A DNA stretch of 64,000 nt from WJMT01 sp964456985 (GCA_964456985.1 CAYWDH010000003.1:67764-131763), one strand, 5' to 3'. Positions 8,466-17,851 are shown, counted from the first letter of the stretch. Notes: generated by a model not told the origin, from the sequence alone. Numbers and translations are program-made.

Positions 8466-8831
8466 CTATTCATATTCTTCGCAGTGCCAGACGCCCCCCT
8501 CAGGCTTGGGAAAAGCACAAGTATTACGATGTCTGCAATTCACACATAATCCCTTGAATGTGTTCACTTCATCCTTAGTTACATTTTTCGACATCGTCCT
8601 GATTTTTTTCTCTGCAGGTTTCTGCGGAATAAAGTCATCATAATTTTCACAAAAATACACAGGACGGATGAGATTCTTACGGGAAAGGCACTCCGGTGCG
8701 TTATTGCAGGTAGTGCACAGGTCGTTGTATTCAGTTATTTTGCGCTGAAATGCTTCATCATCAAGAGAAGTCGACTTGGCCTTTACCTCATCATTGATTT
8801 TACTCGGTACCTGAATTTCATGTTGTTCCAT
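8466..8831 (-). CDS. Small Cys-rich protein with two repeated Cys motifs, first gene of the redox operon
   Basis: 121 residues from ATG 8831. This start is chosen because an AAGGAG site lies 6 bases upstream; the longer frame to 8855 would include that site inside the gene. Two similar units are visible: LCTTCNNAPEC...YFCENYDDF and LCVNCRHRNTC...WHCEEYE, each with CxxC, a third Cys and a Cys followed by E-x-Y. That suggests two metal sites, zinc or Fe-S. The segment before them is polar and low in structure. I do not recognise a named family. Its place as the first gene after the sigma-54 promoter suggests an accessory or electron-transfer role for the NuoEF/GltS proteins. Confidence 0.75.
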   Translation of the reverse strand: MEQHEIQVPSKINDEVKAKSTSLDDEAFQRKITEYNDLCTTCNNAPECLSRKNLIRPVYFCENYDDFIPQKPAEKKIRTMSKNVTKDEVNTFKGLCVNCRHRNTCAFPKPEGGVWHCEEYE

Positions 8832-8867
8832 TTTAAACTCCTTGATAAATTTCACACCGACAATTGA

Positions 8868-8882
8868 GCAAAATCCGTGCCA
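8868..8882 (-). promoter_or_regulatory. Sigma-54 promoter of the redox operon
   Basis: Read on the minus strand the sequence is TGGCACGGATTTTGC: TGGCAC, 5 bases, TTGC, a full match to the -24/-12 consensus. The start would fall near 8856, about 25 bases before ATG 8831 with its AAGGAG site between. The gene just upstream encodes an NtrC-family sigma-54 activator (9004-10353). Confidence 0.88.
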
Positions 8883-8906
8883 TTTGAATTTAAAGCCGAA
8901 AAGAAT

Positions 8907-8998
8907 AGAGTCTTACTCTGAAAATGAAGAAAAAATTAAAGGAATGAGACGTGCATTGAAAGCGGGTAAAAATGTACCGGTGGTAAGAATCTACCCGC
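8907..8998. promoter_or_regulatory. Inverted repeats upstream of the sigma-54 promoter (candidate activator sites or hairpin terminator)
   Basis: Three inverted repeats sit between the activator gene and the sigma-54 promoter. AGAGT-CTT-ACTCT is at 8907-8919. AGCGGGTA (8961-8968) pairs with TACCCGCT (8992-8999), an 8-bp perfect arm. Nested inside is TACC-GGT-GGTA at 8975-8985. The outer pair lies about 105-140 bases upstream of the predicted start, where enhancer sites for NtrC-type activators usually are. It also lies just past the activator gene's stop, so it could be a transcript-ending hairpin, although no U-run follows. Confidence 0.45.
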
Positions 8999-9003
8999 TC
9001 AAA

Positions 9004-10353
9004 TCATTCTTCCATATGCGAGTTTTTCATTTTTTCGCGGAGTGTTTTTCTATTAATTCCCAGAATTTTTGCCGCCTGTGTTTTGTTGCCGTTTACACTG
9101 GCGAGAACATTCCGTATATGCTCTTTTTCAACTGCCTCTAATGTTCGACTGAGTTTTTTACTTCGCGGTACAGAAAAGCGCATCAACGAAGGAAGATCCG
9201 GGGCATCGATGGTGTCTCCTTCAACCATGACAACCAACCGATGTATGATATTTTCTAATTCTCTTATATTTCCAGGCCAGTGATAGCTTTTCAGGATCTG
9301 AACCGCTTTTTCAGAGAATTTTGGCGCGGGCTTATCGAATTCTTCTGCGAATTTCTCTGCAAAGTAGCGGATTAAATGGAGTATATCATCATTGCGATCT
9401 CGGAGCGGTGGGACTTCTATGGTGATCACATTGAGCCGGAAGTATAGATCCTCACGAAAAAGTCCTTTTTTAATCAGACTGAGCAACTGTTTATTTGTTG
9501 CGGCAATGATTCTCACATCCACCTTGCGTGTACGGGTTGCTCCGACCATACAAACTTCTTTATCCTGAAGTACTCTGAGAAGCTTGACCTGCATGGCCAA
9601 ACCCATTTCGCTAATTTCATCGAGAAATATAGAACCTCCGTCTGCGGTCTGGAAAAATCCGGCACGTGATTCGGTAGCCCCGGTGAAGGCACCTTTTATA
9701 TGCCCGAACAACTCACTCTCAAGAAGTCCCTCGGGAATTCCACCACAATTAACAGGTACAAAGGGGGCTGAGGACCGGGGGCTGTTGTAATGAATAGCTC
9801 TGGCTACCAGTTCTTTACCTGTACCGCTTTCTCCGGTTATGAGAACGGTTGCTGTAGTCGATGAACTTTTTGCTATAGCATGGAAGACTTTTCTCATTGG
9901 CTTGGATTCGCCGATAAGCCCCTGTGAAATTTTGGGAGTGCGAAGAGCTTTAGCCTGAACAGTTCTGCGCATTTTAAGCTTCTCTAGAGCGCGGTGGACA
10001 GCTGTATAAAGCTCTTCATCAGTAAAGGGCTTTGAGAGATACTCTTCCGCACCTGTCTTAACGGCTTTGATCGCTCCTTCTATGGATGCATATCCTGTGA
10101 TCATCATGACTTCGGTATCCTTTAAATTTTCTCTGACATATCGTGTCAGCTCGAGGCCGCTGCTCCCCGGCATTTTAAGGTCGGTGATAACAAGATCGAT
10201 CTGGGACTCTTCAAGAATGCTTACGGCTTCTTCAACTCCAGGAGCAATAACAACTTGATAACCTTGAGAACTCAAGTTTCTTTGGAGGACTTCAAGAGTT
10301 TCCGGAGAATCATCAACGACTAAAATACTTTCTTTATTTTTTTCAGTTCCCAT
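9004..10353 (-). CDS. NtrC-family sigma-54-dependent response regulator
   Basis: 449 residues from ATG 10353, which has AAGGAG upstream inside the kinase's last codons; the longer frame to 10404 has no such site. A receiver domain (residues about 8-120) has the phospho-acceptor in VITDLKMPG and the conserved Lys in LSKPF. The AAA+ domain has GESGTGKE (Walker A), the sigma-54 contact loop GAFTGAT, and GGSIFLDEI (Walker B). A Fis-type helix-turn-helix closes the protein (NGNKTQAAKILGINRKTLREK). Only one base separates it from the kinase stop, so the two are coupled. The sigma-54 promoter of the NuoEF/GltS operon lies directly downstream and is its likely target. Confidence 0.93.
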   Translation of the reverse strand: MGTEKNKESILVVDDSPETLEVLQRNLSSQGYQVVIAPGVEEAVSILEESQIDLVITDLKMPGSSGLELTRYVRENLKDTEVMMITGYASIEGAIKAVKTGAEEYLSKPFTDEELYTAVHRALEKLKMRRTVQAKALRTPKISQGLIGESKPMRKVFHAIAKSSSTTATVLITGESGTGKELVARAIHYNSPRSSAPFVPVNCGGIPEGLLESELFGHIKGAFTGATESRAGFFQTADGGSIFLDEISEMGLAMQVKLLRVLQDKEVCMVGATRTRKVDVRIIAATNKQLLSLIKKGLFREDLYFRLNVITIEVPPLRDRNDDILHLIRYFAEKFAEEFDKPAPKFSEKAVQILKSYHWPGNIRELENIIHRLVVMVEGDTIDAPDLPSLMRFSVPRSKKLSRTLEAVEKEHIRNVLASVNGNKTQAAKILGINRKTLREKMKNSHMEE

Positions 10354-10354
10354 G

Positions 10355-12478
10355 TCACTCCTTCTTTTTTTCTTTGGTTCTCTGTATCGGTAATTTAATC
10401 TCAAAACAAGAACCTTTTCCTTTCTGACTCGTCACATGAATTGTACCACCATGGGATTTTACAATTCCGTGAACAACAGCTAATCCCAACCCGGTTCCCT
10501 GTCCCACATCCTTAGTTGTGAAAAAAGGCAAGAAAATGTTCTTCTTGACTTCCTCCCTCATACCTAAGCCATTATCTTCCACGCGCAGTGATAACCAGTT
10601 CTTCTTAACGGCAGTCTGAATAGTTAAAATCCCGCCTTTGGGCATAGCCTGAATAGCATTGACAACCAAATTAACTATCACTTGAATCAGTTGGGCTGAG
10701 TCTGCTGTGATTTTAGGAAGCTTGGGAGAAAGATGATAGTTTATCTTTACTCCTTCATTCGCTGCTCTTAGTTTTAAGAATTCGATTCCCTCCTTAACGA
10801 TGTCATTCAAATCCACACGGGTCTTCTTTGGAGGTGTTTGTCTTGAAAACAGCATAAGTTTTTTTATGATTTCCCTTGCATATAATGAAGCAGAAACTAC
10901 CTTTCCGATATCCTTCCCGGCCTGATCGCTGAGCCCCTCAGATTTGATGGCAAGCTGTGCAAACCCCAAAATATTTCCCAATGGTTCGTTTAATTCATGA
11001 GCAACTCCTGCCGCAAGTTGTCCGATAGTGGCTAAGCGATCCGCATGTCTGAGCTGTTCCTGCAGTCTCGTTTGCTCTTGCTCCGCTTCTCTTCTCTCTA
11101 TTATCAATCCGACATGCTTGGCTATGGTGTCAATTAAATTTCTCTCCTCCTTGAGGAACGGACCTTCATCGATCTCAGGCATCTCATTTTCATAATAAAC
11201 TTCGACACGTCCCCTCTCTTCTCCTCTGATAAATATTCCCGATGTCTGTGATTGTGCTCCGCTTTTAAATCCGGCCGAGCAGTAAGCTTTGGTATCTAAA
11301 AGTATTCTTCCGTGAGTGATCTCAGGATACTGCCAAGCCGGGGGTATCAGGTTAGCAACACCATTGAGTATTTCGTCCAGGGATTTTGATGGCTCTTGAC
11401 CCAGCAATGCCAAACTATAAAGGCATGTTAATTCCTTTACGCGCTCCTGGAGCGCATACTCGCTTTTCCAGAGAGCCTGCTCCGCCTCCTGATACTCAAC
11501 AATGGATCCAAGCATGGAAACTATGGCATTCAGCAGGTCCTTTTCCTCTTTCATAAAGGGACCTTCATCAATTTCCGGTTTTTTTTCGGTGTAATAGACC
11601 TCACAAGCTCCTGCCATAGTCCCATCGATGTTTATATCAGCCTTCTGTTCCCATTGTGTTTCCTTGAAATTATCAGTTATGTATTCGATCCCTCTGAAAA
11701 CAATTCGAGCACATGTGATTTCAGGATACTGCCAAGCCGGGGGTATCAGGTTAACCGTATTCCTAAATATTTCATCCAACGAAATATCTGGCTGAGCAGC
11801 AAGCTTTGAGAGACTGTACAGACAGTTGAGCTCTTTAACTCTTTCCCTGAGAGCTGCCTGAGCCAATTGATTGGACAGAGCAATTCCTAAAATCTGTGCA
11901 AATTCCTCATAAAGCTCTATAAGCTGCTCATCAAAAGAGTTCTTCTCCTTGCTCTTGAGCTGGAGGATCCCAAGACGATCCCGGCCAGTATAAATAGGAA
12001 CGAGGGCGACTGATTCATAGCGCTGCAGGATATTCAGATTTTGACGGTTCTTTTTCTTTTTTGATTCTGGACAAAAACCGAGGAGATTATCTTCCTCTCC
12101 TGTCCAAAAACTTCCTTTTGCTGTAAAGCATTTCAAAGATGGGTGATACCTGCGCAGGAAGACATTTCTGCATGCCAGCTCCAGTGGGGTGCTGTCATCC
12201 GAATAAGGAACGAATTTTTTATCTTCAGTCTGAACACACTGATTGATTGTAATGCTTAAATCCTGTTCAGAATCGCCGGTGATTTCACATAGAAAATATT
12301 TATCAGATTCTCTTATTCTCAGGCCTACGGCACTGCATCCGGAGAAACTTTTCAGCATCTTGAGGAGCTCATGGATAAACTCAAACCGGGGAATATCCTG
12401 GTTTGCCAGGTTTAAAACCTGATCAGAGAGATATTGGAAGCTTTCGAATGAAAAGGTCTTATAAGATGATACAGTCAT
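10355..12478 (-). CDS. GAF-domain sensor histidine kinase, partner of the adjacent NtrC-type regulator
   Basis: 707 residues from ATG 12478 (GAGG site 5 bases upstream; a TTG at 12493 is the alternative). The N-terminal 190 residues look like a GAF domain. Two repeated units follow, each beginning RVKEL-x-CLYSL and containing NLIPPAWQYPEIT and EIDEGPF, so this sensory module is duplicated within the protein. The kinase part has the H box AAGVAHELNEPLGN, the N box VVNAIQAMPKGG, DNGLGM and GQGTGLGLAVV. No membrane segment is visible, so it should sense a cytoplasmic signal. Coupled to the regulator gene. Confidence 0.92.
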   Translation of the reverse strand: MTVSSYKTFSFESFQYLSDQVLNLANQDIPRFEFIHELLKMLKSFSGCSAVGLRIRESDKYFLCEITGDSEQDLSITINQCVQTEDKKFVPYSDDSTPLELACRNVFLRRYHPSLKCFTAKGSFWTGEEDNLLGFCPESKKKKNRQNLNILQRYESVALVPIYTGRDRLGILQLKSKEKNSFDEQLIELYEEFAQILGIALSNQLAQAALRERVKELNCLYSLSKLAAQPDISLDEIFRNTVNLIPPAWQYPEITCARIVFRGIEYITDNFKETQWEQKADINIDGTMAGACEVYYTEKKPEIDEGPFMKEEKDLLNAIVSMLGSIVEYQEAEQALWKSEYALQERVKELTCLYSLALLGQEPSKSLDEILNGVANLIPPAWQYPEITHGRILLDTKAYCSAGFKSGAQSQTSGIFIRGEERGRVEVYYENEMPEIDEGPFLKEERNLIDTIAKHVGLIIERREAEQEQTRLQEQLRHADRLATIGQLAAGVAHELNEPLGNILGFAQLAIKSEGLSDQAGKDIGKVVSASLYAREIIKKLMLFSRQTPPKKTRVDLNDIVKEGIEFLKLRAANEGVKINYHLSPKLPKITADSAQLIQVIVNLVVNAIQAMPKGGILTIQTAVKKNWLSLRVEDNGLGMREEVKKNIFLPFFTTKDVGQGTGLGLAVVHGIVKSHGGTIHVTSQKGKGSCFEIKLPIQRTKEKKKE

Positions 12479-12500
12479 ACTCTCCTCTTTCAATAAGACA

Positions 12501-13280
12501 CTATCTTAATAGAGTATCATTTGTTAACACATAATCATCAAAATAGACAGTCATCGGATCAGGCCATTGATCCCGATACAAGCCAATTTTGTGATAGAAT
12601 CGATTCCTTCCTTTCTCATATGCGGTTGGTCCGTTAAAAGAGACGACCTTTTCCCCATCCATCCACATGTTGATGTGGCCATCTGGAGTATTAGAATAAT
12701 AAATCCGGAAAACAAAATCGTGCCATTTCATTTTTGTCAGTTCGGGAAGCTCGATACGGGATGCCTGCACTTTTTGATCTTTAGTCATGTCATAGATTGT
12801 CAGATAATGATGTCCATTCCTAAACCTCTGGGCGAATAATATTATTGAATTCCTAAATGAAACAGCCTGTTTTGCTTGTGATATTATCAAGCGATTATCC
12901 ACAAGAGGAAAATCTTCAGGCACAAGAATCGAAAACTTACACCATACTTCCTGATTTAAAAAAGGGTGTTTTCCTGAATCCAGCTCAGTTCGTTCGGTAA
13001 AATTTCCATCACCACCTTCTTGTCTGATGTAGCCTTCTTTTAATACAACTTTGACACAATAGTTGCCTGATCTATGATATCGATCCGTAAATGAAACGGC
13101 TTCTTGTTCATATCGACCACTCCCTTTATCTCCGAAACGCCAGAAATCCGCAAGAAAGCCGTTTTCAAAATCGTCGGTCAATGTTATTTTAGCGTCAGTT
13201 TTTCCCTTACATCCTGGAAAAGTTAAGATCAAAATGGAAAACACACAGAAATTAATTAAAAATTGTTTCGCAGATTCCAT
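12501..13280 (-). CDS. Lipoprotein with heparin lyase I/polysaccharide lyase-like (PL20-type) fold
   Basis: 259 residues. A signal peptide ends in a lipobox-like FPGC at about residue 24, so it should be an exported lipoprotein. The mature part is a single beta-jelly-roll of the Polysacc_lyase (PF14099) type: FTERTELDSGKHPF, EVWCKFSILVPEDF, KWHDFVFRIYYS, GHINMWMDGEKVV, FNGPTAYEKG and YHKIGLYR, ending YFDDYVL. Family members cleave uronic-acid polymers or only bind glycans; the catalytic residues cannot be assigned by eye. It ends 22 bases before the kinase, so co-transcription is possible. Confidence 0.75.
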   Translation of the reverse strand: MESAKQFLINFCVFSILILTFPGCKGKTDAKITLTDDFENGFLADFWRFGDKGSGRYEQEAVSFTDRYHRSGNYCVKVVLKEGYIRQEGGDGNFTERTELDSGKHPFLNQEVWCKFSILVPEDFPLVDNRLIISQAKQAVSFRNSIILFAQRFRNGHHYLTIYDMTKDQKVQASRIELPELTKMKWHDFVFRIYYSNTPDGHINMWMDGEKVVSFNGPTAYEKGRNRFYHKIGLYRDQWPDPMTVYFDDYVLTNDTLLR

Positions 13281-13379
13281 ATTATTAGTATTTCAATAAA
13301 AAGGCTGTGCACCATCTCTTTTATTATATTATAACAGACTTATCCTCTTTTTTTCATCAATCAATTTTAACAAGATCAA

Positions 13380-15764
13380 TCATTCATAACGCAGGGAATC
13401 GACGGGGTTGGCTGTAGCGGCTTTTATGGATTGGTAGCTGACAGTCAATAGAGAAACCGTCAAGACGACCAGACCGGATAGGAAAAAAATCCAAACACTT
13501 AAATCGATCCTGTAGGCAAAGTTCTCAAGCCATTTGTTCATGGCGTAGTAGGCAATCGGCCATGAGATCATATTCGCTAAAAGGACACATTTAAGGAAAT
13601 TACTTGAAAGAAGTTTTATGATGTTTGAAATCGATGCCCCCAAAACTTTACGTATACCTATTTCCTTTGTGCGCTGCTCAGCACTAAAGGACACAAGCCC
13701 CAGCAGTCCTAAACAGGCAATAAATACAGACAGGCAGGAACAGATCATAAACAAACGCCCCTGTTGCTGCTCATTCCTATAGGCTTGGTCGAAAATATCA
13801 TCTAAGAACCTGTATTCGAAAGGATAGACGGTGGAAATCGACTCTATCTGGCCCTGGATATACTTCAGGGTTTCAGGGATATTGCTGCCTCTAATTTTTA
13901 CCGATAAAAAAACAGGATATTCTTGATCCAAGTACAAACACAAAGGTAAGATCTGATTATGCAAGGATTGGAAGTTGAAATCTTTAAGAATCCCGACAAT
14001 TTCTGGATTATATCTCTCACCTTTGTGTTCCAATCGCTGCCCGTTAAGTTTTTCTATACCAAGGGCTTTGGCTGCTGTCTCATTGATCAGCACCGCATTA
14101 TACAGGTCGGAGATATGATCTTTTAAAAAATCCCTACCTTGTGTAAGCTCAAGGCCGTAAAGATCGATAAACTCATAATCAACATAAGCAATATAGATAG
14201 TCAGTAGAGAGCCATCAGGGTAGCCAGGCCTCGGGAACCGATTAAATGATGTTATATTATTGGGAAGGTAATTAGATCCGGAAACCGCCAGTACTTTATG
14301 ATTTTTCAGGAGCTCTGTTTTGATCGTATCGATATAACGCCATAGCTCCCTGTCCCTTAATCTAATGATGACAATCTGATCCTTTGTATACCCGACATCT
14401 TTATTCTGGATAAAGATGAGCTGGTTTCTCATCACAAGGGTGCTGATGATGAGAACTATGGAAATAGTAAACTGGAAAACAACCAAGATAGATCTTGTTG
14501 TAATGCCCTTGGATCCCTGGGTTAAAGAACCTCGCAGAGAGACAACCGGTTGGGATGTGGAGATAATAAAAGCAGGATAGATACCTGAAACAATACCTGT
14601 AAACAGAATAAGGGCAATTAGGATAGGTAAAAATTTAAGGCATCCTAAGAAAATAATGGCGATATCTCTTTCGAAAAAAGCATTGAATGCAGGAAGGATG
14701 ATCCACACGACGGCTATGGACAGTATAAAGGCGATTATTGTCAGCATAATGGATTCACCCAAAAATTGCTTAATCAGCTGGCTTTTCTGAGCTCCCACAA
14801 CCTTCCTTACCCCTACTTCACGTCTTCTCTGAAATATACGGGCAGTCCCCAGGTTCATGAAGTTGATGCAGGCAATGATCAGTATCAGGAAAGCGATGGA
14901 GGAGAAAAGATATACATAATTGATGTTTCCGTTGGCGGAGATCTCGCCGTTTATATTGGAATGAAGGTGTATCCTACCGATCGGCTGTAACTCCAGCCTG
15001 GATTCAATGTGGTTAATTTTAAAAACTTCTTCAGATAATGGAACAAGTTTATCCTCCAGGGCTCTCGGATCTGTACTTTCCTTAAGAAGACAGTATGTGT
15101 AGCAGTACCAGCCAGGAGTCCAACGATCCGCATCCATCTCCTGGATCTTCATATAATTCTTGAAAGGTACGATGGTCTCCATTCTGAAATGAGAATTATG
15201 AGGCATATTACGGAGCACGCCTGTTACGATCAAATCCGTCGAATTGTCATATTTCAGGATTTCGCCTATAGGATTCCTGGTCCCAAAAATCCTTTTTGAT
15301 GTCTCCTCAGAAATTATAATGGAATTGGGATTATCAAGAGCTGTTTCAGGGTTTCCAAGTAGAAGCTCAAGCGAAAATATATCAAATATTTCAGGATCAG
15401 CAAAGTAATAATTGTCTAACAGGAATGAATCGTTACCGTAAACGATAAGCTGATTGTGAAACATATTCATCCTTACAGCCGATTCAACTTCTGGATATTT
15501 ATCCATCAGAGTAGGTGCGAGGGGTCCCTGTGTCCAGGCGAAATAATCTGAGTTCATATAATTCTTTTCAGGCTGGTGATTGATAATCCTAAATATACGT
15601 TTATAATGCTCATGATATTTGTCATAATTTATCTCATACTGAACATAAAGAAATACCAGTATAAAGCACGAAAGTCCCAGGGCTAATCCGGATATATTGA
15701 TGAGAGAGTATCCCTTATGTCTTCTCATATTCCGCCACGCAATTTTTATATAATTCATTAGCAT
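13380..15764 (-). CDS. MacB/FtsX-type ABC transporter permease (duplicated domain)
   Basis: 794 residues. The N-terminus (YIKIAWRNMRRHKGYSLINISGLALGLSCF) is the first membrane helix plus the periplasmic MacB_PCD start. Two FtsX domains are visible: FLILIIACINFMNLGTARIFQRRREVGVRKVVGA (about 285-420), and the C-terminal SCLSVFIACLGLLGLVSFSAEQRTKEIGIRKVLGA (about 670-790), each with three helices. About 8 helices in all. Such proteins export lipoproteins, peptides or antibiotics with a separate ATPase, which is not next to it here. The ATG at 15764 has GGAG 7 bases upstream. Confidence 0.88.
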   Translation of the reverse strand: MLMNYIKIAWRNMRRHKGYSLINISGLALGLSCFILVFLYVQYEINYDKYHEHYKRIFRIINHQPEKNYMNSDYFAWTQGPLAPTLMDKYPEVESAVRMNMFHNQLIVYGNDSFLLDNYYFADPEIFDIFSLELLLGNPETALDNPNSIIISEETSKRIFGTRNPIGEILKYDNSTDLIVTGVLRNMPHNSHFRMETIVPFKNYMKIQEMDADRWTPGWYCYTYCLLKESTDPRALEDKLVPLSEEVFKINHIESRLELQPIGRIHLHSNINGEISANGNINYVYLFSSIAFLILIIACINFMNLGTARIFQRRREVGVRKVVGAQKSQLIKQFLGESIMLTIIAFILSIAVVWIILPAFNAFFERDIAIIFLGCLKFLPILIALILFTGIVSGIYPAFIISTSQPVVSLRGSLTQGSKGITTRSILVVFQFTISIVLIISTLVMRNQLIFIQNKDVGYTKDQIVIIRLRDRELWRYIDTIKTELLKNHKVLAVSGSNYLPNNITSFNRFPRPGYPDGSLLTIYIAYVDYEFIDLYGLELTQGRDFLKDHISDLYNAVLINETAAKALGIEKLNGQRLEHKGERYNPEIVGILKDFNFQSLHNQILPLCLYLDQEYPVFLSVKIRGSNIPETLKYIQGQIESISTVYPFEYRFLDDIFDQAYRNEQQQGRLFMICSCLSVFIACLGLLGLVSFSAEQRTKEIGIRKVLGASISNIIKLLSSNFLKCVLLANMISWPIAYYAMNKWLENFAYRIDLSVWIFFLSGLVVLTVSLLTVSYQSIKAATANPVDSLRYE

Positions 15765-15935
15765 GCTAAGTCTCCATTTTTTTGATTCTTAGGGCATTTT
15801 TTGAAAATTCTATCGTCTTAGACTTATATATGTTTATTGACGTTATTTAATATAGAATGGTTGTTATAAATTCGAAACAACTGGTCACAACAAGACGAGT
15901 ATTCCTTTATAAATTGAACCCTGTAAATCCGGGAA

Positions 15936-16016
15936 TTAAGATTTTTCGTAGATACCAACCGTGTATTCAAAATCATGTTTCGGAATAAGAGCCTTCAGTA
16001 TGAATCCGGACTTCAT
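15936..16016 (-). pseudogene. C-terminal remnant of a SAM-dependent methyltransferase-like gene
   Basis: The 306-bp gap between 15764 and 16070 has no intact gene. On the minus strand a 26-codon open tail ending at TAA 15936-15938 reads KSGFILKALIPKHDFEYTVG then IYEKS. This resembles the last strands of class I methyltransferases (ELIPTYGFDYTVGIYEK type). A stop codon lies a few codons upstream in the same frame, so only the tail survives. The rest of the gap is A+T-rich without a further pattern I can name. Confidence 0.4.
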
Positions 16017-16069
16017 TAACCTTTTTTAAACAATTCACATTCAGGGGATAATTTTTCTAATAAGCAAGG

Positions 16070-17089
16070 TTAATTCTGCTGGGATAAGTAAATGAGGAGA
16101 ACCAGCAGAGCAAGGAAAAAAGTCCACAGAATAATGGCATTCCGTGCTGCTTTTTTCGCTTGATGGGCTTTCCACCAGGATAAAGGACGAATACCCTGGG
16201 CCAAAAATGTAAGAACACCCGCAAGATTGACACAAATGAAATTGACAAGAAAAAGGTACAGCGCTCCAAGAGCCGGATCCCAGTGACCTGAGCCTACCAA
16301 CATGCCCAGTGTAACCAGAGGAGGCAGAAGTGCCACAGCTACCATCACGCCGATAAGAGCTGTGACCATTCCTGATGATAAAGACAGCACAGCCGCACTT
16401 CCGGCAGCTAGGGCAAGGGCAATATCCCCAAAACTGACCTCTGTTCTTGAGGCCAATTCGGGAATATGCGGATCTACATGAAAGAGAATACCAATAAATG
16501 CTGAGAAAATAAAAGCAACTCCTGTCCCCATAGCAATTGACTTGAGCGCTCTTCGAGTCAGTTTGACATCTCCCAGGGTAGCGGCCAGAGATAAAGCAAC
16601 GTTAGGCCCTAACGCCGGCGCTATCACCATAGCACCTATGATAAAGACAACATTGTTCCGCAAAATTCCCACAGCAGCCACAACAGAAGCAAGGATCATG
16701 AGCGCCGCATAAATCCAGGACATTCTTGTCATCATATCCACATCAGAATACAGCTCTTCCCTGGATATTCGTGACCTTTTCTTTTCCTTTTTATCCTGTG
16801 TATCGGGAACCTCTGATTTTTCCTGTTCTTTTTCCTTTTCATCCGGTCTTGGAACAGAGGCTTCCACAGCAACAAGGATCATCCGGAATCCCTCGACACT
16901 GCTAAAGCGCTTCTTCAGCGCATCCATTATCTGTTCGGTTTTTTCCGTTGGAACGAGAACTTTTATCTTTATCTGTCCCTCCGAGATCTTTTCATCCCAG
17001 ATATCCAGAGGATTTTGCTCCTTTATCAGTGTTTCGGTCTCATTCTTGAATTCTTGAGGCAGCACAATATCGATCATTCGAAGCGACAT
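16070..17089 (-). CDS. TIGR00341/DUF389 family membrane protein
   Basis: 339 residues. An N-terminal soluble ferredoxin-fold-like domain of about 80 residues (MIDIVLPQEF..., ILVAVEASVPRP) is followed by a highly charged linker (residues about 85-115) and then a membrane domain with 6-7 helices. The membrane part carries the DUF389 hallmarks: ASVVAAVGILRNNVVFIIGAMVIAPALGPN, and SGMVTALIGVMVAVALLPPLVTLG. The function of the family is unknown. AGGAG lies 6 bases before the ATG at 17089. Confidence 0.88.
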   Translation of the reverse strand: MSLRMIDIVLPQEFKNETETLIKEQNPLDIWDEKISEGQIKIKVLVPTEKTEQIMDALKKRFSSVEGFRMILVAVEASVPRPDEKEKEQEKSEVPDTQDKKEKKRSRISREELYSDVDMMTRMSWIYAALMILASVVAAVGILRNNVVFIIGAMVIAPALGPNVALSLAATLGDVKLTRRALKSIAMGTGVAFIFSAFIGILFHVDPHIPELASRTEVSFGDIALALAAGSAAVLSLSSGMVTALIGVMVAVALLPPLVTLGMLVGSGHWDPALGALYLFLVNFICVNLAGVLTFLAQGIRPLSWWKAHQAKKAARNAIILWTFFLALLVLLIYLSQQN

Positions 17090-17206
17090 CCGGCTCTCCT
17101 TGTCTCTATTTTTCCCTTCCTCAATCGTAAGGAATTTTTCCTATTATCTCAAACCCTTCTTTTTAAAAGAGAGGAATGCTATTAGAACGGATTTTAAAAG
17201 AAAGAT

Positions 17207-17767
17207 CTATTTATTGACTTGTTTAGGAAGGCCTATCCATCTGGGGGTCTGTGCTGTATATTCGTTATAAGCGCTTCCAAACTTCTTCGCAGTCTCTCTC
17301 TCTTCAGAAATGGCAAGAAAATGAGAGACAACCATCAATAGGACTGAAAGCAACAAAAAAAGCCACGCGGCTGAAACAATACCCACCCCTGTTACACACA
17401 ATATGGTGCCCAAAGATATAGGATGTCTGGAGTAACGGTACATACCTTTTGTGAACGGATCACCGGGTTTTGTGGCGCCAATACTAAAGAGTGCTGCAGC
17501 TGATACGATCAATCCCAAAATATAAACAGAAAGCCCTACATAGAACCAAACAGTACCTCTTTCAAGCGGTAAAAAAACAGAATATATAATCAAAGTGAAA
17601 AAGAGGATCAGCATCATATTTCTGGTCTTTTTTGTCTCTTTGGCAGGGGCTATTCTCTTTCCAATATCTTTAGGGAGGAGTCCTGATAACATAATAAAAA
17701 AGAACAGAAGCGCCATAAAGATCCAGGCATTCCATACCCCTATCCTAAAAACCGGGACAAGTGACAT
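17207..17767 (-). CDS. Isoprenylcysteine carboxyl methyltransferase-family membrane protein
   Basis: 186 residues with four to five membrane helices. The C-terminal catalytic signature of the ICMT/PEMT family is clear: GMYRYSRHPISLGTILCVTG (the RHP motif), then SEERETAKKFGSAYNEYTAQTPRW (the E-E pair and Y-x-x-Y-x-x-x-x-P-R-W). These enzymes methylate carboxyl, amine or thiol groups of lipidic or small substrates using SAM; bacterial substrates are mostly unknown. The start at 17767 has a strong AAGGAGGT site. Confidence 0.85.
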   Translation of the reverse strand: MSLVPVFRIGVWNAWIFMALLFFFIMLSGLLPKDIGKRIAPAKETKKTRNMMLILFFTLIIYSVFLPLERGTVWFYVGLSVYILGLIVSAAALFSIGATKPGDPFTKGMYRYSRHPISLGTILCVTGVGIVSAAWLFLLLSVLLMVVSHFLAISEERETAKKFGSAYNEYTAQTPRWIGLPKQVNK

Positions 17768-17851
17768 AACGACTTACCTCCTTTTCCTTATCTTTCAAAA
17801 AGAAATACGAACATTATAAATTATAATCTTAATTTATTCCTTCACCAACTA

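Noticed and set aside
8961..8999. Calling the 8-bp hairpin a definite terminator of the regulator gene
   Set aside because: No U-run follows on the minus strand and its loop is long; an activator-binding role is equally likely.
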